This document shows, one piece after another, positions 1 through 11,564 of a stretch of 64,000 bases of DNA (the stretch's first letter is position 1; each line of letters begins with the position of its first letter). Position numbers and translations under genes: made by a program. Under the pieces are notes generated by a model. The model was not told the DNA's origin. It saw only the letters and a program-made list of their open reading frames with translations, and made no database searches. Location: contig JAPDOI010000426.1 of the NCBI GenBank assembly GCA_029168955.1, positions 62,001 through 126,000 of the forward strand, in the 5' to 3' direction. The stretch is from Aplectana chamaeleonis (Eukaryota > Nematoda > Chromadorea > Rhabditida > Cosmocercidae).

Positions 1-197
1 GGGCTCGCAACTTTCAGATTCAGCGATTTGTCGCCAGGATAACAAGCAGCTGTTGCCGACTATGATAGAAGGATAGAGTGCTCAACTTTGATCAACCCTC
101 TGAGGATGCCCCACACATTCGATTTCCAAAAAGAATCGTAGAGGTTTCGGAATGTGTATAATATTACAATGAATGACTTGAGGAGGTCGGCCGATGT
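1..197. other. no feature recognised
   Basis: AT-rich sequence before the first TTAA-flanked MITE. I see no splice-bounded frame and no repeat end here. Confidence 0.4.
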
Positions 198-201
198 TTA
201 A

Positions 202-687
202 AGGCAGTGTTCACAATGAAAATCGTTTTTCTGTTTTCCAGCCTATCTTGAAAACGGCCCCATGCTGATTCCAATGATCTCTCTGAAATCGCACACGACC
301 TTCAGGGAACCAAGTTATGGTCCCTCAAATATTGAGCTAAGGAAACATGGTGGGCGAGTTGTCCGAGGCTTGTAACTTCCGTCTTTTGCAGCCGATCTAT
401 GCGAGCTAACCTGAGTAAAGAGAGAAGCTGAGAATGAAGGGAAGAACGGGGCTAATGATTGAAAATCATCGCTCATCTCACGATCTCGAGCATTCATTTA
501 TTCACGTCGGTGGGCGTGTGATGCGCTTTTGGGGTTTTCAATGCGCTCGAAGTTGCAACTTCGGGCTCTTTTAGGGCTCTTCCTGACTCGTTTTCATGCG
601 TTCTTTCGACGTTAACTTTACAGAGTGTCCCTCCACTATACAATCCTAGTGGAATTTCGAAAACTTTTTACATCGTGAACACTGCCT
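202..687 (+). mobile_element. TTAA-flanked MITE, family M1 (copy a)
   Basis: Inverted ends read AGGCAGTGTTCACAAT and ATCGTGAACACTGCCT, and TTAA lies directly outside both (198-201 and 688-691). The interior has no transposase. The short frame at 315-497 is only MITE sequence read through. Other copies with the same interior lie at 1902-2383 (inverted) and 37981-38435. TTAA targets are typical of the piggyBac and Kolobok groups. Which one mobilised this family cannot be decided from the ends alone. Confidence 0.8.
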
Positions 688-691
688 TTAA

Positions 692-1132
692 GGGCAGTGT
701 TCAGAAAAAAAGGTCTCCATTTCTCTGCAAGAACGCCAGCTTTGGGTCCCTCTAAGAAGAGTTAGAGAAGTGCGACGAAAAACGATCGGTAAGTGGGTGA
801 AAATCTCGTTAGCCAGCCAGCCCATTGGGAAACCCCGCCCACGCTCTATAACAGTTGTCCTGTATTCGTTTTACCGTAGGAACAGCCACCGAATTTTCGA
901 ATATTCTTCATTGCGAAAGGTTCTAGCATCCCAGCATGTCCATTGGCACCTCTTGCTTTTAAAGAATTTTTGGTACAAGGAACAGAAAGAAAAGCCACTT
1001 ACCTAAAAATTTCAAAGCGCGAAAAAAGCGAGGGTAAACCACTCGACTGTGAGCGTGACAGTGGCTCCTCTTGCCACTGCCCTACATAGCGACTATAATG
1101 TCGAAAATTCTCGCCGATGTTAGACTGTGCCT
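692..1132 (+). mobile_element. TTAA-flanked MITE, family M3 (copy a), abutting M1a
   Basis: It starts directly after the TTAA that ends the preceding MITE (688-691) and ends before TTAA at 1133-1136, so the two elements share one target site. The ends are GGGCAGTGTTCAG and a decayed right arm. The interior contains a conserved block (about 745-830) also found at 1185-1310, 1490-1560, 11830-11930, 38260-38400, 57150-57250 and 59380-59510. It is non-coding. Confidence 0.7.
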
Positions 1133-1184
1133 TTAAACGCACTGATCTAATTAATTGAAGTAGCCTTGTTTTCGCAGTATTTAC

Positions 1185-1310
1185 GGCCTTGGGTTGCATT
1201 GAGAAGTGTAAGAATGTGCGACAAAAAACTGGCTGGAAGTGGATGAAAATCGCTTATATCAGCCAACCCAAAGGAACAGCCCACCCACATTGTAGGAAGG
1301 TTGTGCACGC
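1185..1310 (+). repeat. decayed fragment of MITE family M3
   Basis: It matches the M3 interior block (TGCGACAAAAAAC then GGAAGTGGATGAAAATC) but has no recognisable terminal repeats. It is an old internal fragment. Confidence 0.55.
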
Positions 1311-1442
1311 AAAGCAGTAGAGGTTGATATGCCGAAAACCTTTTATCTAAAGAGAAATCAACATCCAAATATGAGAACTGAACCCTTCTTTTATTTGAAG
1401 GAGATTCGGTTGAAGAAATGCTAAAATAATTCACTTACTTAA

Positions 1443-1888
1443 AGGCAGTGTTCACGAAGGAAAAGTTGCACATTTTTTGACTAAAACGTAAGCTTTGGGT
1501 CCCTCCAAGAAGATTAAGAGCGGAAGTGCGACGAAAGATGGCCGGTAAGTTGGTGGAAATCTCGTGGGCCACTCCGCCCACGTCCACAAACAGTTTGCCT
1601 GAATTCGTGGTTAGATGAGCGACGGTTTCCGATCAGAGGCCCCGTTCTTCCCTTCATTCTCAACGTCTCTCTTTACTCAGGTCAGCTCGCACACATCGGC
1701 TGCAAAAAACGGGAGTTACAAGCCTCGGACAACTCGTCCAAAATGCTTCCCTTGCTGAATTATCAGGAGCCATAACTCCGTTTACATGGGGGTCTTGTAC
1801 GATTCCAGGGAGATCATCGAAATCAGCATGGGACCGTTGTCAAGATGGGCGGAAAAACATAAAACGACTTTTATCGTGAGCACTGCCT
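1443..1888 (+). mobile_element. chimeric TTAA MITE (M3 left half, M1 right half)
   Basis: The left part, to about 1615, is the M3 interior. The right part from about 1617 is the M1 interior in inverted orientation, with the shared M1 blocks CCCCGTTCTTCCCTTCATTC and CTCTTTACTCAGGTCAGCTC. The left end is AGGCAGTGTTCACGA after TTAA (1439-1442). The right end is GTGAGCACTGCCT followed by a mutated TTAT. The structure implies recombination or template switching between two families that share ends. Confidence 0.65.
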
Positions 1889-1901
1889 TTATGAAGTTTA
1901 A

Positions 1902-2383
1902 AGGCAGTGTCCACGATAAAAACCAAGTCTGATTTTTTGGTGGAGATCAGCTGCGGGGCCTAACGCAACACTAACGTTGAAAAAACTGAGAAAAATGAGC
2001 TCGGAACGGTCCCCCACGGCCCCAAAGTTGGAAATCCATCAGCTCGACACCCTCAGATGCACTTTCTACGCCCACCGACGTGAACAAATGAAAGCTCGAG
2101 ATCGTGAGATGAGCGATGATTTCCAGTCATTAGCCCCGTTCTTCCCTTTATTCCCAACTTCTCTCTTTACTCAGGTCAGCTCGCATGCATCGGCTGCAAA
2201 AGACGGAAGTTACAGGCCTTGGACAACTCGTCCACCATGTTTCCTTAGCTCAACTTTTGAGGGACCATAACTCCGTTCCTAGAAGGTCTTGTACGATTCC
2301 AAGAACATCATTCGAATCAGCATGGGACCGTCTTCAAGATAGGCAGAAAAGCAGAAGAACGATTCTTATCGTGAACAGTGCCT
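1902..2383 (-). mobile_element. TTAA-flanked MITE, family M1 (copy b, inverted)
   Basis: Flanked by TTAA at 1898-1901 and 2384-2387. The ends are AGGCAGTGTCCACGATA and TATCGTGAACAGTGCCT. The interior is the reverse complement of the 202-687 copy. The 97-codon frame at 1977-2270 is MITE sequence with no protein signature. Confidence 0.8.
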
Positions 2384-2387
2384 TTAA

Positions 2388-2848
2388 AGCGCCTACGCAC
2401 TTCTGACGTCAAGAGTTCTGCTGCAGTAAACAAACAAAATAGGCGTAGGGTGAGGGAGTGGAATATTTCAGAATTTTTTGAGAAAAGTTTTAGTTTTCTC
2501 CTAGAACTGAGAGTTTTGTGGGCTCTTTTCTCTATTATTCTTTACCTCATGGGCTAACTTGCACGAAATCATTGAAAAAATAAAATGCGGTTCCTCTCTT
2601 GAACACTGCTTCGAAAAATGGGTGCCACAACGCGTCGAGTCAGCTTCGCAGGTTGAGCTTTTTCTCTCAGTCATTAGGCACTTCAGGAAAGTAAACTGAC
2701 AAGGGTTTTCTGAAATGTTGGCGACGTGTGCCGGCGACAGTTTTTCTGCCAATCATTGTTGGTTCCAGTCAAGGAGTCTGAGCATAGACACTTATCACTA
2801 ACGATGAAAACAATGTGCGGAGTTGTTGGCTTAGTCTGAGTTTTTCAG
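2388..2848. other. unassigned sequence upstream of exon candidate
   Basis: No repeat ends are recognised. A minus-strand frame at 2501-2752 has no motif and no splice support. The last ten bases form the acceptor of the following exon. Confidence 0.35.
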
Positions 2849-2949
2849 GTCACAGTGTCTCCGACATAAATTTGCCCTCGACGTCGAAAGAGCTACAGCT
2901 TGAGTACGAGCAATTCTTCGACGAGCCTCGCACGAAAACCTTCCTCGAT
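2849..2949 (+). CDS. likely internal exon of an unidentified host gene
   Basis: A 101-nt segment lies between a strong acceptor (GAGTTTTTCAG) and a strong donor (GAT then GTGAGT). Only one of the three frames is open. It carries 2 nt of a split codon and then exactly 33 codons, ending on a codon boundary. The peptide begins HSVSDINLPSTSKEL and ends RTKTFLD. It is acidic and polar, unlike the Ser/Leu/Phe-rich shadows around it. I recognise no family. The partner exons were not found, because the flanks are filled with MITEs, so the introns must be long or the gene may be a fragment. What is seen is the splice sites, the unique open frame and the composition. That it is transcribed is inferred. 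Confidence 0.5.
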
Positions 2950-3285
2950 GTGAGTTCTGCCCTATTGTTCTCTGCATGATTCGTCATTTTCGTTTCTCGC
3001 CTCATTTTCACACCCTTTGCACTCACTTTACACTCTATCATCGTCACTGCATCTGGTATCAAATGTCCGATGTAGCACACACGCACATTGAGAAGTAATT
3101 CCTCAAGACTCTGAGGGACGAGCTAGTTTTTCTAGCACTTCTTTTGCGGAGTTTAAGTCCTTGGTGTGCCGATTTCGGGTTGTTTACACTTGCAAAGTCA
3201 ACCTCCGGAGGAGCCACAAAGCTTGGAAACTCGAAACGTTCCCTGCGGCTTTGAAGATGCAGTTTGCTGCCTGTAAGGTTTGCTC

Positions 3286-3437
3286 AAATGAGACTGCCCG
3301 CCCACGCGGTCGGTCGACGTGCGTGTTAAATGGCCGATATTCCTGCCTAACGATTTATAAGTCCGAAAAGTGCCTTCACGTCGGTAGCTCAACGCGCATA
3401 CCGACCGCGTGCGCGGAAAAATTTATTCGGACGAACT
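3286..3437 (+). mobile_element. short inverted-repeat element, family M4 (copy a)
   Basis: The ends pair GACTGCCCGCCCACGCGGTC with the GACCGCGTGCGCGG-type right arm near 3400-3415, followed by TTCGGACGAA. The same CG-rich ends occur at 41868-42102, 56868-57134, 58968-59230 and 63875-64000. Non-coding. Confidence 0.6.
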
Positions 3438-3779
3438 TTACGTTGTCTTTAGGCCATCAGAGTAATTTTACCTCGGAACAATATTCTATGAATGTAGGAA
3501 AGAAACAAACAATGTGAGGACTTACTACATTGTGCACTTGTTTCTGAACTCGCTAGATGTGAATAACAGAACTTTGGAAACAAATGCTGCAACTAGCACT
3601 AATAGTTGTTTTGCTTTAAGGATTTTGATATATTCTCTGTACTCCCTGCAACAGCCGCGTTGAAAAAAAGAAACCGAACGTTGGGAGGAATAACAAAAAC
3701 TGAACGTCTTTTTGGTATGCGGGTCCACTTCTTCTCCAAAATATGGTGTTCAGTTTCGGAAATCTAGGTTCTACAGACA

Positions 3780-4075
3780 TCATTCATGGCTAACGGTTTG
3801 AAGACATCGTTCGACTGGAAACCACTCTTCATTTTCAGGCTCAATTTCATGAGTGAGCCCAGTAGACCACACCGGTAAACTTCGGCGCGTCACAAACGTG
3901 GGGTTTTGGAATTGAAAGGGGTTAAAGTTGAGAATCGGCCACCAGCTCTCACCAGTCATCTTGCAATTTTTCTTAGAATGTCGATGCTACCGTCAAACCA
4001 CATGAAAAACAGTTACGGCACAAACTCCACAGGTAGAAAAACGTCGAAAATGACAGTGATGAGGCCTACAAATTG
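3780..4075 (+). repeat. dispersed repeat R6 joined to R7-like sequence
   Basis: Positions 3792-3975 match 10535-10715, including the blocks CTGGAAACCA and AGACCACACCGGTAAAC. Positions 3985-4075 resemble the R7 repeat at 13500-13590 in reverse orientation (CATGAAAAACAGTTACGG). No ends or coding were recognised. Confidence 0.5.
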
Positions 4076-4869
4076 AGAAAAATTTCAGAAACGATTTTTG
4101 GCGCAAAATTTAAATACAATTTTTATAGTATGTTCAGACTGAGTTTCCTTTAAAAAAGTTTTTTCATGGTCGTTCACTTGAGGGGCAAGTTACACGAACA
4201 AGATGGAAAAATAATATACGGTTGTATGCGCGTACGATTAATTGTAGTAATGTAATCATTTAAATATAGGAGGGTCTGCTTCACTACTCAAGTCAGTAGA
4301 GGCTTTTTTAATGAATTTCCTTCCGTTGCTTCTAACCCGGTTTTTCTTAGATCATTAAGAATATTATCTGCCTATGAAGGATTGATCGACAAATCAATTT
4401 GAAGTGGTTTTGAGACATTATTTCTCTATTCTGTTTTCACTATATGATTCGCTAAACGTACATCCATAACAGATATCATTATCCATCGAATACTTTTATG
4501 ATTTCCTCCGCTAAATATCTTCACGGGACAACAAAATGTGAGCGATTGATTTAGTGATGTCGTTTGAAGTCGGCAAACGATTTGTTGCCGACGTATTCGT
4601 CAATTCTTTCACCTCGAGCTGTCATGCTCATAGAGCAGCACATCCCTCCTCTCTACGCATTACAACCGAGGAACGGGACTGGAACGTGAACTGCCTACTG
4701 TTGCAATCCTGTTGATTCATAGCAAGAGGACTATGATCAGTGCTCTTCAAGAAAATGATAGACAAATTGGGAGGTTTAGAGACGCTGACCAACCACGTGG
4801 GTAAATGATGATATTATGCTTTGGCCGTGTATTGCAAACCTTACAAATTGGAAATCTCAGTTCTTTCGA

Positions 4870-5180
4870 ATTAGCGAGAAAATTTAGAGCAACAATTCGT
4901 AGAAAAACTTGAAGGCATCTTACGCGCTGAATACCACTCTCTGTTTTTGGGGTTGAACCATTGGTTGAGCCGCCCGCCTGAAAACGCAGGGAGTGCTCGA
5001 TGAGTCATCAAGGCTTTATTGTGAAGATACATATGAGTTCGAATGCACGAAATCTCGTCGCAAGAGGCCGGCACTCCGTCAATCATCATCTAATACTATC
5101 TGGCATGTGGAACAGATGCGCCATCACAGGGGCAGAAATTCTAGTATGGAAAAGTTTTACATCGGGAAATCGTAATACCC
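4870..5180 (+). repeat. dispersed repeat, relative of 9080-9270
   Basis: It shares ordered blocks with 9080-9270: CGCGCTGAAWACCACTC, TTTATTGTGAAGATA and AAGAGGCCG. The overlapping frames at 4993-5302 are read-through of the repeat and have no motif. Confidence 0.45.
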
Positions 5181-5239
5181 AAACTTGGGCAATGGGCACC
5201 TTTTACCCTTCAAAAAACGTCGAAATTCACATCATTCGA

Positions 5240-5510
5240 GGCGCGAGCGGAGCGCGCGATGCTTCAGCCTCCGTCTGCCTTCCGCTCTCTCACTGTCTCT
5301 AACCTCCGCTCCGCACCAGCACGCGTAGGAACCATGTGATTTCGCTGTTTTATAGCCTGCATTTCTTAATTGGTTCTAGTAGAAGAAAGACGAAATTGAT
5401 CTATCGAATAAGTTTGGAGGCAGTGGCCAATATCAAAAAAAGTTGCTGAGAAAACCATAAATCAGATTGATTTGCAACTGACCAAAACACTATAGAGTTC
5501 ACGCATTCAT
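5240..5510. other. GC-rich patch then unassigned sequence
   Basis: Positions 5240-5330 are locally GC-rich (GCGAGCGGAGCGCGCG) within AT-rich surroundings. No gene is seen. Confidence 0.3.
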
Positions 5511-5631
5511 TTTAGTCTGATAAATGGACGGGGCTGCGACGGTAGATTACCCCGCGTGAATCGAAACGCCATTCTCCAGTGGGGCCGCCAACCCCGCACG
5601 GCCAGCCGCTTGGTCCATGCGTCAGACTAAA
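5511..5631. mobile_element. 121-bp MITE, family M9 (copy a)
   Basis: The perfect 10-bp ends are TTTAGTCTGA (5511-5520) and TCAGACTAAA (5622-5631). The GC-rich interior (GACGGGGCTGCGACGGTAGA, then GCACGGCCAGCCGC) recurs at 62150-62250. A distant relative lies at about 52390-52520. Confidence 0.7.
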
Positions 5632-6394
5632 CCAAAAACGGAAACCATAAAGGCTACGGGGTAAGGAACAGGCCATATTTGAAGTTTTTAAGTTCCTGAG
5701 TTGGTGATTTCACAATTTTGCCCAAAAAGAAAGGAGTCTTATGTGTGTATAGTCAAAGCTCATTGATATTCACAGGCAGAAATTGCAAATTTAGCTAAGA
5801 AAAACATTTGAACAATGTAACCAGCACCCCACTAAGTGTTTTTACTAGATGAGAACCGAAGGATTCGAACATGGCAGTCCGAAGGAAATAGGTATTGAAT
5901 CTCGAAACACACTTCTGACGTTTGAGAATAAACTTGAGACGTGTTGCATCCGACACTCTGGATTTGACGGGGAAAGTGGGAACCGAATGATGCGAGAGGT
6001 TTTGAAACGAATTTTCCCGAGAGTTGAGAGCCTTGTTGGGTCTTTTTATTATTATCGTGTACCAAAATAGATTGCCGGAGCAGAAATACGTTTTTTTTTT
6101 CGTGCACGATGTCTTCAAGAGAACTAAAGCATCCATATAAAGCTTGACTCTGGGTGTAAGGAAGGGACAGAATCGTGATTGCTCGAGAGTTGAGACTTTG
6201 GAATGTTGACTGGGAATGGTTAGTTCACGAGCAAGATATCCAATTCTTTCAAATTATATTCTTTCAAATATATTCTTTCAAATTTGGAAAGTTTCTCAGT
6301 ATTCAGATGAGAAGGGCTCTCTAGCAACATAATGCTTGCTAAGGTCTCGATTTGGAGAGAAAAGTTTGGATTGTGATTTCAGATCGTGATACAG
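5632..6394. other. unassigned, part-repetitive
   Basis: Positions 5690-6130 share scattered blocks with 10900-11110, for example the ends CGTACGATGCCTTCAAG and CGATGTCTTCAAG. The frames at 5795-6136 and 5849-6070 lie opposite each other in this repeat and show no motif. Confidence 0.3.
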
Positions 6395-7680
6395 AGGTGT
6401 GCAGGCATAGCTTCGTTGGGATGGGGACAGCGGTCGGAGAAGTGAAGGTTGTTGGATGGGTTGACGAACCAAAAGGTGAAGGTTGTTTTCTCACCCAGAT
6501 TTGAAGAATAAATATCATTTTTACCATCTCAAGTTTTCGGTCTTTTCGTCTTTTTTGTTCCTCAAACTTCATGAGGTAACCTGACCTCTATCAAGAAAGC
6601 ACAGGCTTGCCGCCAGTAACATTTTCATTTTCGGAGAAGGATATTAAGCGAAAAAGTTTTTTTTTCAGAAATTTCCGTAAAATTCTTCGACGAAAAGTTT
6701 TTCGAGGATCTACCGCGTTTTAGAAGTTCGAACCAAGTTCGGCTTGCAAAAAGCTAGTTTTCCCCGTATAACTTTTTCCTCCTCGGAAATAACCCTCTGT
6801 GAAGGTTGTTCTTTGAATCCTCATGAAATTCTGCATCGAAAAGCGTTATCAGGTTCAAAAATACGTTCTCACTCTCCCAGCCGATTTCGGTTTATGAAGT
6901 GCATTTTTTTGTGCCTGAAGTTATCGGTTTTTCGTTCATAACTTTTCTACGGTAAGAGATGGACCTATGGTGAAGCTTGTTTCCGGATCCCCATAGAATT
7001 CCGCGTCGACTAGTGTTTCTAGGTTGGAAAAAATATTTTCTCTTACGAAACACCAGTTTTTCGCCAATAAGTCCTCGACCGTTAAAAATAGAATTGTGGT
7101 GAATTGTTTTTGAAATCTCAGGGAAATTCTGCGTCGAACGATATATCGGGTTCCTAACTTTGCTTGCCCCATGAGCCAGCCAGGTCGATGGAGCCGAGCC
7201 CCGTTGTTGGCTCCAGCAGAACTCTGCGTCTCTCATTTATATCATAGACGCGAGAGCACCCTATGGAGATTACTATGCTCGGCTCCACCGACCTGGCTGG
7301 CTCATGGAGCAAAACGAAAAACCGATAACTTCAGGCACAAACAATGCACTTTATAAACCGAAATTGCCTGGAAGATTGAGAGCGTATTTTTTAAACCTGA
7401 AAACGCTATTCGATGCAGAATGTTATGAGGATTCCAAAAGAATCTTCACCGAAGTCTATTTCTGAGCCCAAGAAAGTTACTGACCAAAAACCGGCAATGA
7501 CACCCATCCAATATTGAAAATAACTTGAGTGAATGTCGGGTCACTTTAATTTTTTTTTCGAGCGTTCTCCAGCCGTCACCGGTTTTCCCAATGGTGAAGG
7601 TTCCCCCCTTCACCTGGCCAGAGGTGAAGGTTGGTGGAGTACCTGGCCCCACTCAGCGTGCAGGGGAGTCTTGTACTTGT
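6395..7680 (+). mobile_element. foldback element FB1 (copy a)
   Basis: Two long imperfect inverted arms (about 6790-7200 and 7250-7445) meet at a hairpin near 7170-7315. Its stem is the pair CATGAGCCAGCCAGGTCGAT and ACCGACCTGGCTGGCTCATG. Outside the arms are subterminal repeats of GTGAAGGTTG (6460, 6480, 7600 and 7630 areas). A larger inverted copy of the whole unit lies at 30380-32060. No transposase is seen. Confidence 0.65.
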
Positions 7681-7689
7681 ACTAAAAAT

Positions 7690-8112
7690 TTCACCTCAAT
7701 GTTGTGTTGCAACTTAGACCCTAAATCATGATACCGTTGCATCCGTTTTCTCACCATGATCTCGAATTGTTTTTCAAATTCAACCCAATTTATTTCCTGT
7801 ACAAATACGATATTGTGAAAATGTTAGTATGTGAGAACAGCTTTCTCAACTGTTTGATCAAATTCGAAAAAAAACCGTTTTGTAGGGAGTTATTAAAAGA
7901 GTAGAAGCGAGAATGCGTCTCTGCACCTTCTGATCAAATCCTGTGTACGAGCGGTGTAGTATATTTTATTAGATTCACGAAGAGACGTTGAAAAACGTTG
8001 ACACGCCAGCTTTCGGTGAGCTATGTAAATCAGTAACCCAGACTCGTCTTCCTACCCACGCAATCACTGCATAGAAAGCTTAGATATCGCTCCTCTACTT
8101 ATTACCCGTACA
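7690..8112. other. no feature recognised
   Basis: AT-rich sequence between a foldback element and a MITE. No open frame longer than the background is seen. Confidence 0.35.
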
Positions 8113-8116
8113 TTAA

Positions 8117-8560
8117 AGGCAGGGTTCGCGATAAAAACGATTTTTGGGCTCTTTTCATGAGAATGTAGATTTGGTCATCACAAAAGCGAAAATTAGTGAA
8201 AAAACCCGGAATTCCGCGGGAAAAAAACGCACAAAAACAAGGTATAACGGCTAATTACTGGTGTCGGCCGGCCCCCTAATTAACGATATTTTCGTTATTG
8301 CGTGTTTATCCGCCTTTTATTTTGCTGTTAAAGTAGTCAGGAGGCTACAGAAGTGCTCAGAAATTACTTTAGAAGCAAAATTAAAGTTAACAAAACAGGC
8401 TTTTATAGAAATCCCGATAGCTGGAGGCGGGAGGACACCAAGCAATATTTGTTCCTGAGCGTTTTTTATTCAGTTTTTTACTTATTTTCACTTTTGTGAT
8501 GCCCAGACCTACCTTTTCATGGGGATAGCACAACAACCGACTTTATCGCGAACCCTGCCT
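8117..8560 (+). mobile_element. TTAA-flanked MITE, family M8 (copy a)
   Basis: Perfect TTAA lies on both sides (8113-8116 and 8561-8564). The ends are AGGCAGGGTTCGCGATAAA and TTTATCGCGAACCCTGCCT. The interior contains GGTGTCGGCCGGCCCC and CCCCTAATTAACGA, matching 32559-32985. The frame at 8261-8458 is MITE sequence. Confidence 0.85.
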
Positions 8561-8564
8561 TTAA

Positions 8565-9079
8565 CTTCTCAGAGATTCAGGCGCCTTTAAGAGAGTGTAT
8601 CACAAAAATAATTTCTATTCTTTTGAGAAGCCGTAAATTTTTCCCAGCCCTCAGAAGGATACTTGTCGAACATTCAAAGGAAAGCTCGTGGTTATCGCTG
8701 TATTGCCATCGGCGTTGCGGCATTTGAGGCGAAAACAGCCGTTCACCGTCATCGTCGTCTTCGAACACGACATCTGTCCTGCTGGCGATCTTTGACACTC
8801 AGCGAGAAGTTAGTGAGACGCATATCTAAACGAAAATCATGTGCGCAACTGCGCCCAAAAGATTGTGATAGGGAACGGCACAGTCAAAGAATCCTCTGTA
8901 CTCGGCTGCTCTTTGAAAGCATCTATGAACGGCTTTGGATGAACCTTTGTCTTTGCCATTATACATGCCAATGGTTTAAATGGTGATACCACCAAATCGA
9001 ACGATTCTCTTATTTATACGACAAAAGAATTCTAATGTTCAATTGAATATTCAAAGAGTATGTGCAAGTATAAGAGATT
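8565..9079. other. unassigned
   Basis: A 107-codon frame (8663-8986 +) and a 73-codon frame on the other strand overlap here. The plus frame is rich in Arg, Cys and His, has no recognised motif and lacks convincing splice sites. Confidence 0.25.
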
Positions 9080-9270
9080 AAAGGTATCGTACGCGCTGAA
9101 AACCACTCACTATATTTCGGTTTAAATGATTTTCAGGGCCCACCTAAGAAAGTAGAGAGCTGGTCGGTTGAAAACGCCTTATTGTGAAGATAAATGAGGT
9201 CGGATGTCTCATATTCCGCCAAAAGAGGCCGACCCTTCGACAGTCATCTGGCACAATTTGCTGTCAGCCA
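9080..9270 (+). repeat. dispersed repeat, relative of 4870-5180
   Basis: It has the same ordered blocks as the 4.9-5.2 kb copy (GCGCTGAAAACCACTC, TTATTGTGAAGATAAAT, AAAAGAGGCCGACC). It is followed by a GT-rich hairpin at about 9365-9450, where GTGTGTGACAATG faces GTTGTCACACACAC. Confidence 0.45.
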
Positions 9271-9849
9271 TCAAATAAGTAAATGATCAACAATTGATAC
9301 AAAACAACTGAGGGGAGGTTGATGGATCCTACTAACTATATTTGGCTTGGTGTGTGTCGTCTGTGTGTGAATATGTGTGTGACAATGAACGGAAATTAGT
9401 CATCGTCACCCATCGTTAACAATCGACACCCGGTTGTCACACACACACTGTCCACGTATGCAGCCTTGGTGATTGACCTCCCGCGTCAATGGGCAAACAT
9501 TCTACAGCATATATTAGGATTCATGCGTGCCTATTGCTTCAACTGTTCATTCGTAATCACTTTCTAGAGAAACAGCTTTCTGCGACGAGCTCAAGAACTG
9601 AGCAGGACATCAATCTAAACCACAAAGTTCACCAATCCATGGAGAAGTGAGAAATAACTTTCTCCGCAGATTCTCTTCTTTCGAATCTGTGTCAGACTGT
9701 GAAGGGTTATGCATTGCAATGCGAAAGCTCCCTGGTGAGCTTGATTGAGCACAGTGTAACTGATTTCCGTGGAAACATACAGTAGCGCGCAAGTCATTTT
9801 TTGCAAAAAAAACTTTTTGTGACGTATTCTGCTCATAAACCTATGAGAA

Positions 9850-10098
9850 ATATTGCCGCGACTCCGCCGCCACTCCTTCGGCTTGCCGCCTGCTGGAGGA
9901 GTCGCGGGGGAGATGCGGGGCAAAACCGTGGACTATTCTTAATTGACCAAATCGCAGTAGGGTGGCGGAAGAGTCCTGCTGGACTCGCGGTAGATTTGTG
10001 AAAGCTTGACCTAACGAGAAGTCGCGGCTAAGCCGCGGAAGAGTTAAGGGTTGCTGGTGAGTCGCGGTACAGTAGAGGAAGAGTCGCGACAATACATA
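9850..10098. mobile_element. small inverted-repeat element with GAGTCGCG motifs
   Basis: The ends are TATTGCCGCGACTC and GAGTCGCGACAATA. The interior repeats AGTCGCGG and GCGGAAGAGT several times. Non-coding. Confidence 0.5.
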
Positions 10099-10489
10099 TT
10101 TCTTAGAGAAATCGCCACATCGCCCTATCTCGCTTCGAAATTGACGAAATGAATTTTAGAGGTAGTTTTCGTGTTCCTCTCAGTGAGGCAAATGCAGAGA
10201 GTCATTGCATTGCGGTATCCTGTTAAAAAATGTGTATTCCCTCCTGAAATTCATGTCGACCACAGATCAGAACATGAAAGATTTCTGCTATCATGATCGT
10301 CTGACCAGTTTATAGTGAGGGATTATGTGATGCAAATATTGCATTTCTCTATGCATTTCCTGTGTTCAACATATTGTTTTCTAACACTATCGTATAGAAC
10401 TCAATGAAAGCAATTCAGAAATTACTTCAAAACTGAAATCGGACCAATTTGAAGCTAGTTATGACGATGCAGCGCTTTGTGAGCGCAGA

Positions 10490-10730
10490 AAAACGCCGCA
10501 AATGCTTTTCCTGCTACAAATTTTGCGCGGTACTGTACGGGCTCAAAGACATCGTTTGCGCTGGAAACCATTTTTAATTTTTTTTGCTCATTTTCATGAA
10601 TGAGACCGATAAACCACACCAGTAAACTTTGGCGCGTCAAAAGCGCAGGGTTATGAGGTTGGAAGGGGTTGAAGATGAGGATCCGCCACCAGTTCTCAAC
10701 AGCCATCTAGCACAAGGAACAAAAGCGCAA
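10490..10730 (+). repeat. dispersed repeat R6 (second copy)
   Basis: It matches 3792-3975 over ordered blocks ending in CACCAGTTCTCAACAGCCATC. No ends or coding were recognised. Confidence 0.5.
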
Positions 10731-11560
10731 TGTTAGGTGCAAGAGATACTTTATTGCAAACTCTTATCTCGGAAAACCTTAGCATCCGAATTTCCACAGT
10801 GGAAGCATTTTATTTTTAGGTGATTTTGGTAGAAGAAAGGCAAAAGGAATTCCCTAACCCCGAAAGTTTGAAGCGTAAAACCACTTCAGACGTTAAGAAA
10901 AACTTATTTTACTGGAAACACCGAATTAGACAGAGAGGGCGAAAAATCAAGTCTTCAAAAGGATTTTAAACGCGTTTATTTATCCAAATCAGGAGTTTTT
11001 GGGGTCTATTATCGCTTACCTCAAGAGCTTGCCCACTCGAAAACATAGAAAAATAGGGCACCGTTTTTTGCGCGTACGATGCCTTCAAGGATGTTGAGCA
11101 CAGCGAGGCACTGCTCTGCGATTCAAATGATCCATAGATCCTAAAGCACGCTCACAAGTACGCCGCGAAGCGGCGTGGGTGTGCAACTTGTTATACTATA
11201 CGATCACGTTAAAAATGACTTTTTTACACTCATCGATTAACCTTTCATTCTCCACAAATCACCCGAAAGAAAGATGAATTTTATTTGATCGTGGGATCGT
11301 TGCTCAGAACAACTATCTATAACGATCGACTCTTTCTTTCTCTGAAGTCGACTGAGATATTTTCGGTCTTGAAAAGGGTTTTCAGTGGTTCTTTCGCGGG
11401 TTTTTTAACGCAGCTGTTATACACGGTAGAGCTCCCATTATATATGGAAAAGTCAAAAACGAAATCGTAACGAGTAGTGAAGAAACAGCGAAAGAAAGCG
11501 CTTAGAATAAGCCAAAATAACGGTTTCTAACGAACGTACAGGGTCGGGGCGCGGAGGAGC
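10731..11560. other. no gene recognised
   Basis: It contains a partial relative of 5690-6130 (about 10900-11110) and the palindromic GCGCCGCGAAGCGGCGTG-type motif near 11160. Frames are short. Confidence 0.3.
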
Positions 11561-11564
11561 TTAA

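Noticed and set aside
3161..3517. 118-codon plus-strand frame
   Set aside because: It spans an M4 MITE. The composition follows the inverted repeat and there is no motif.
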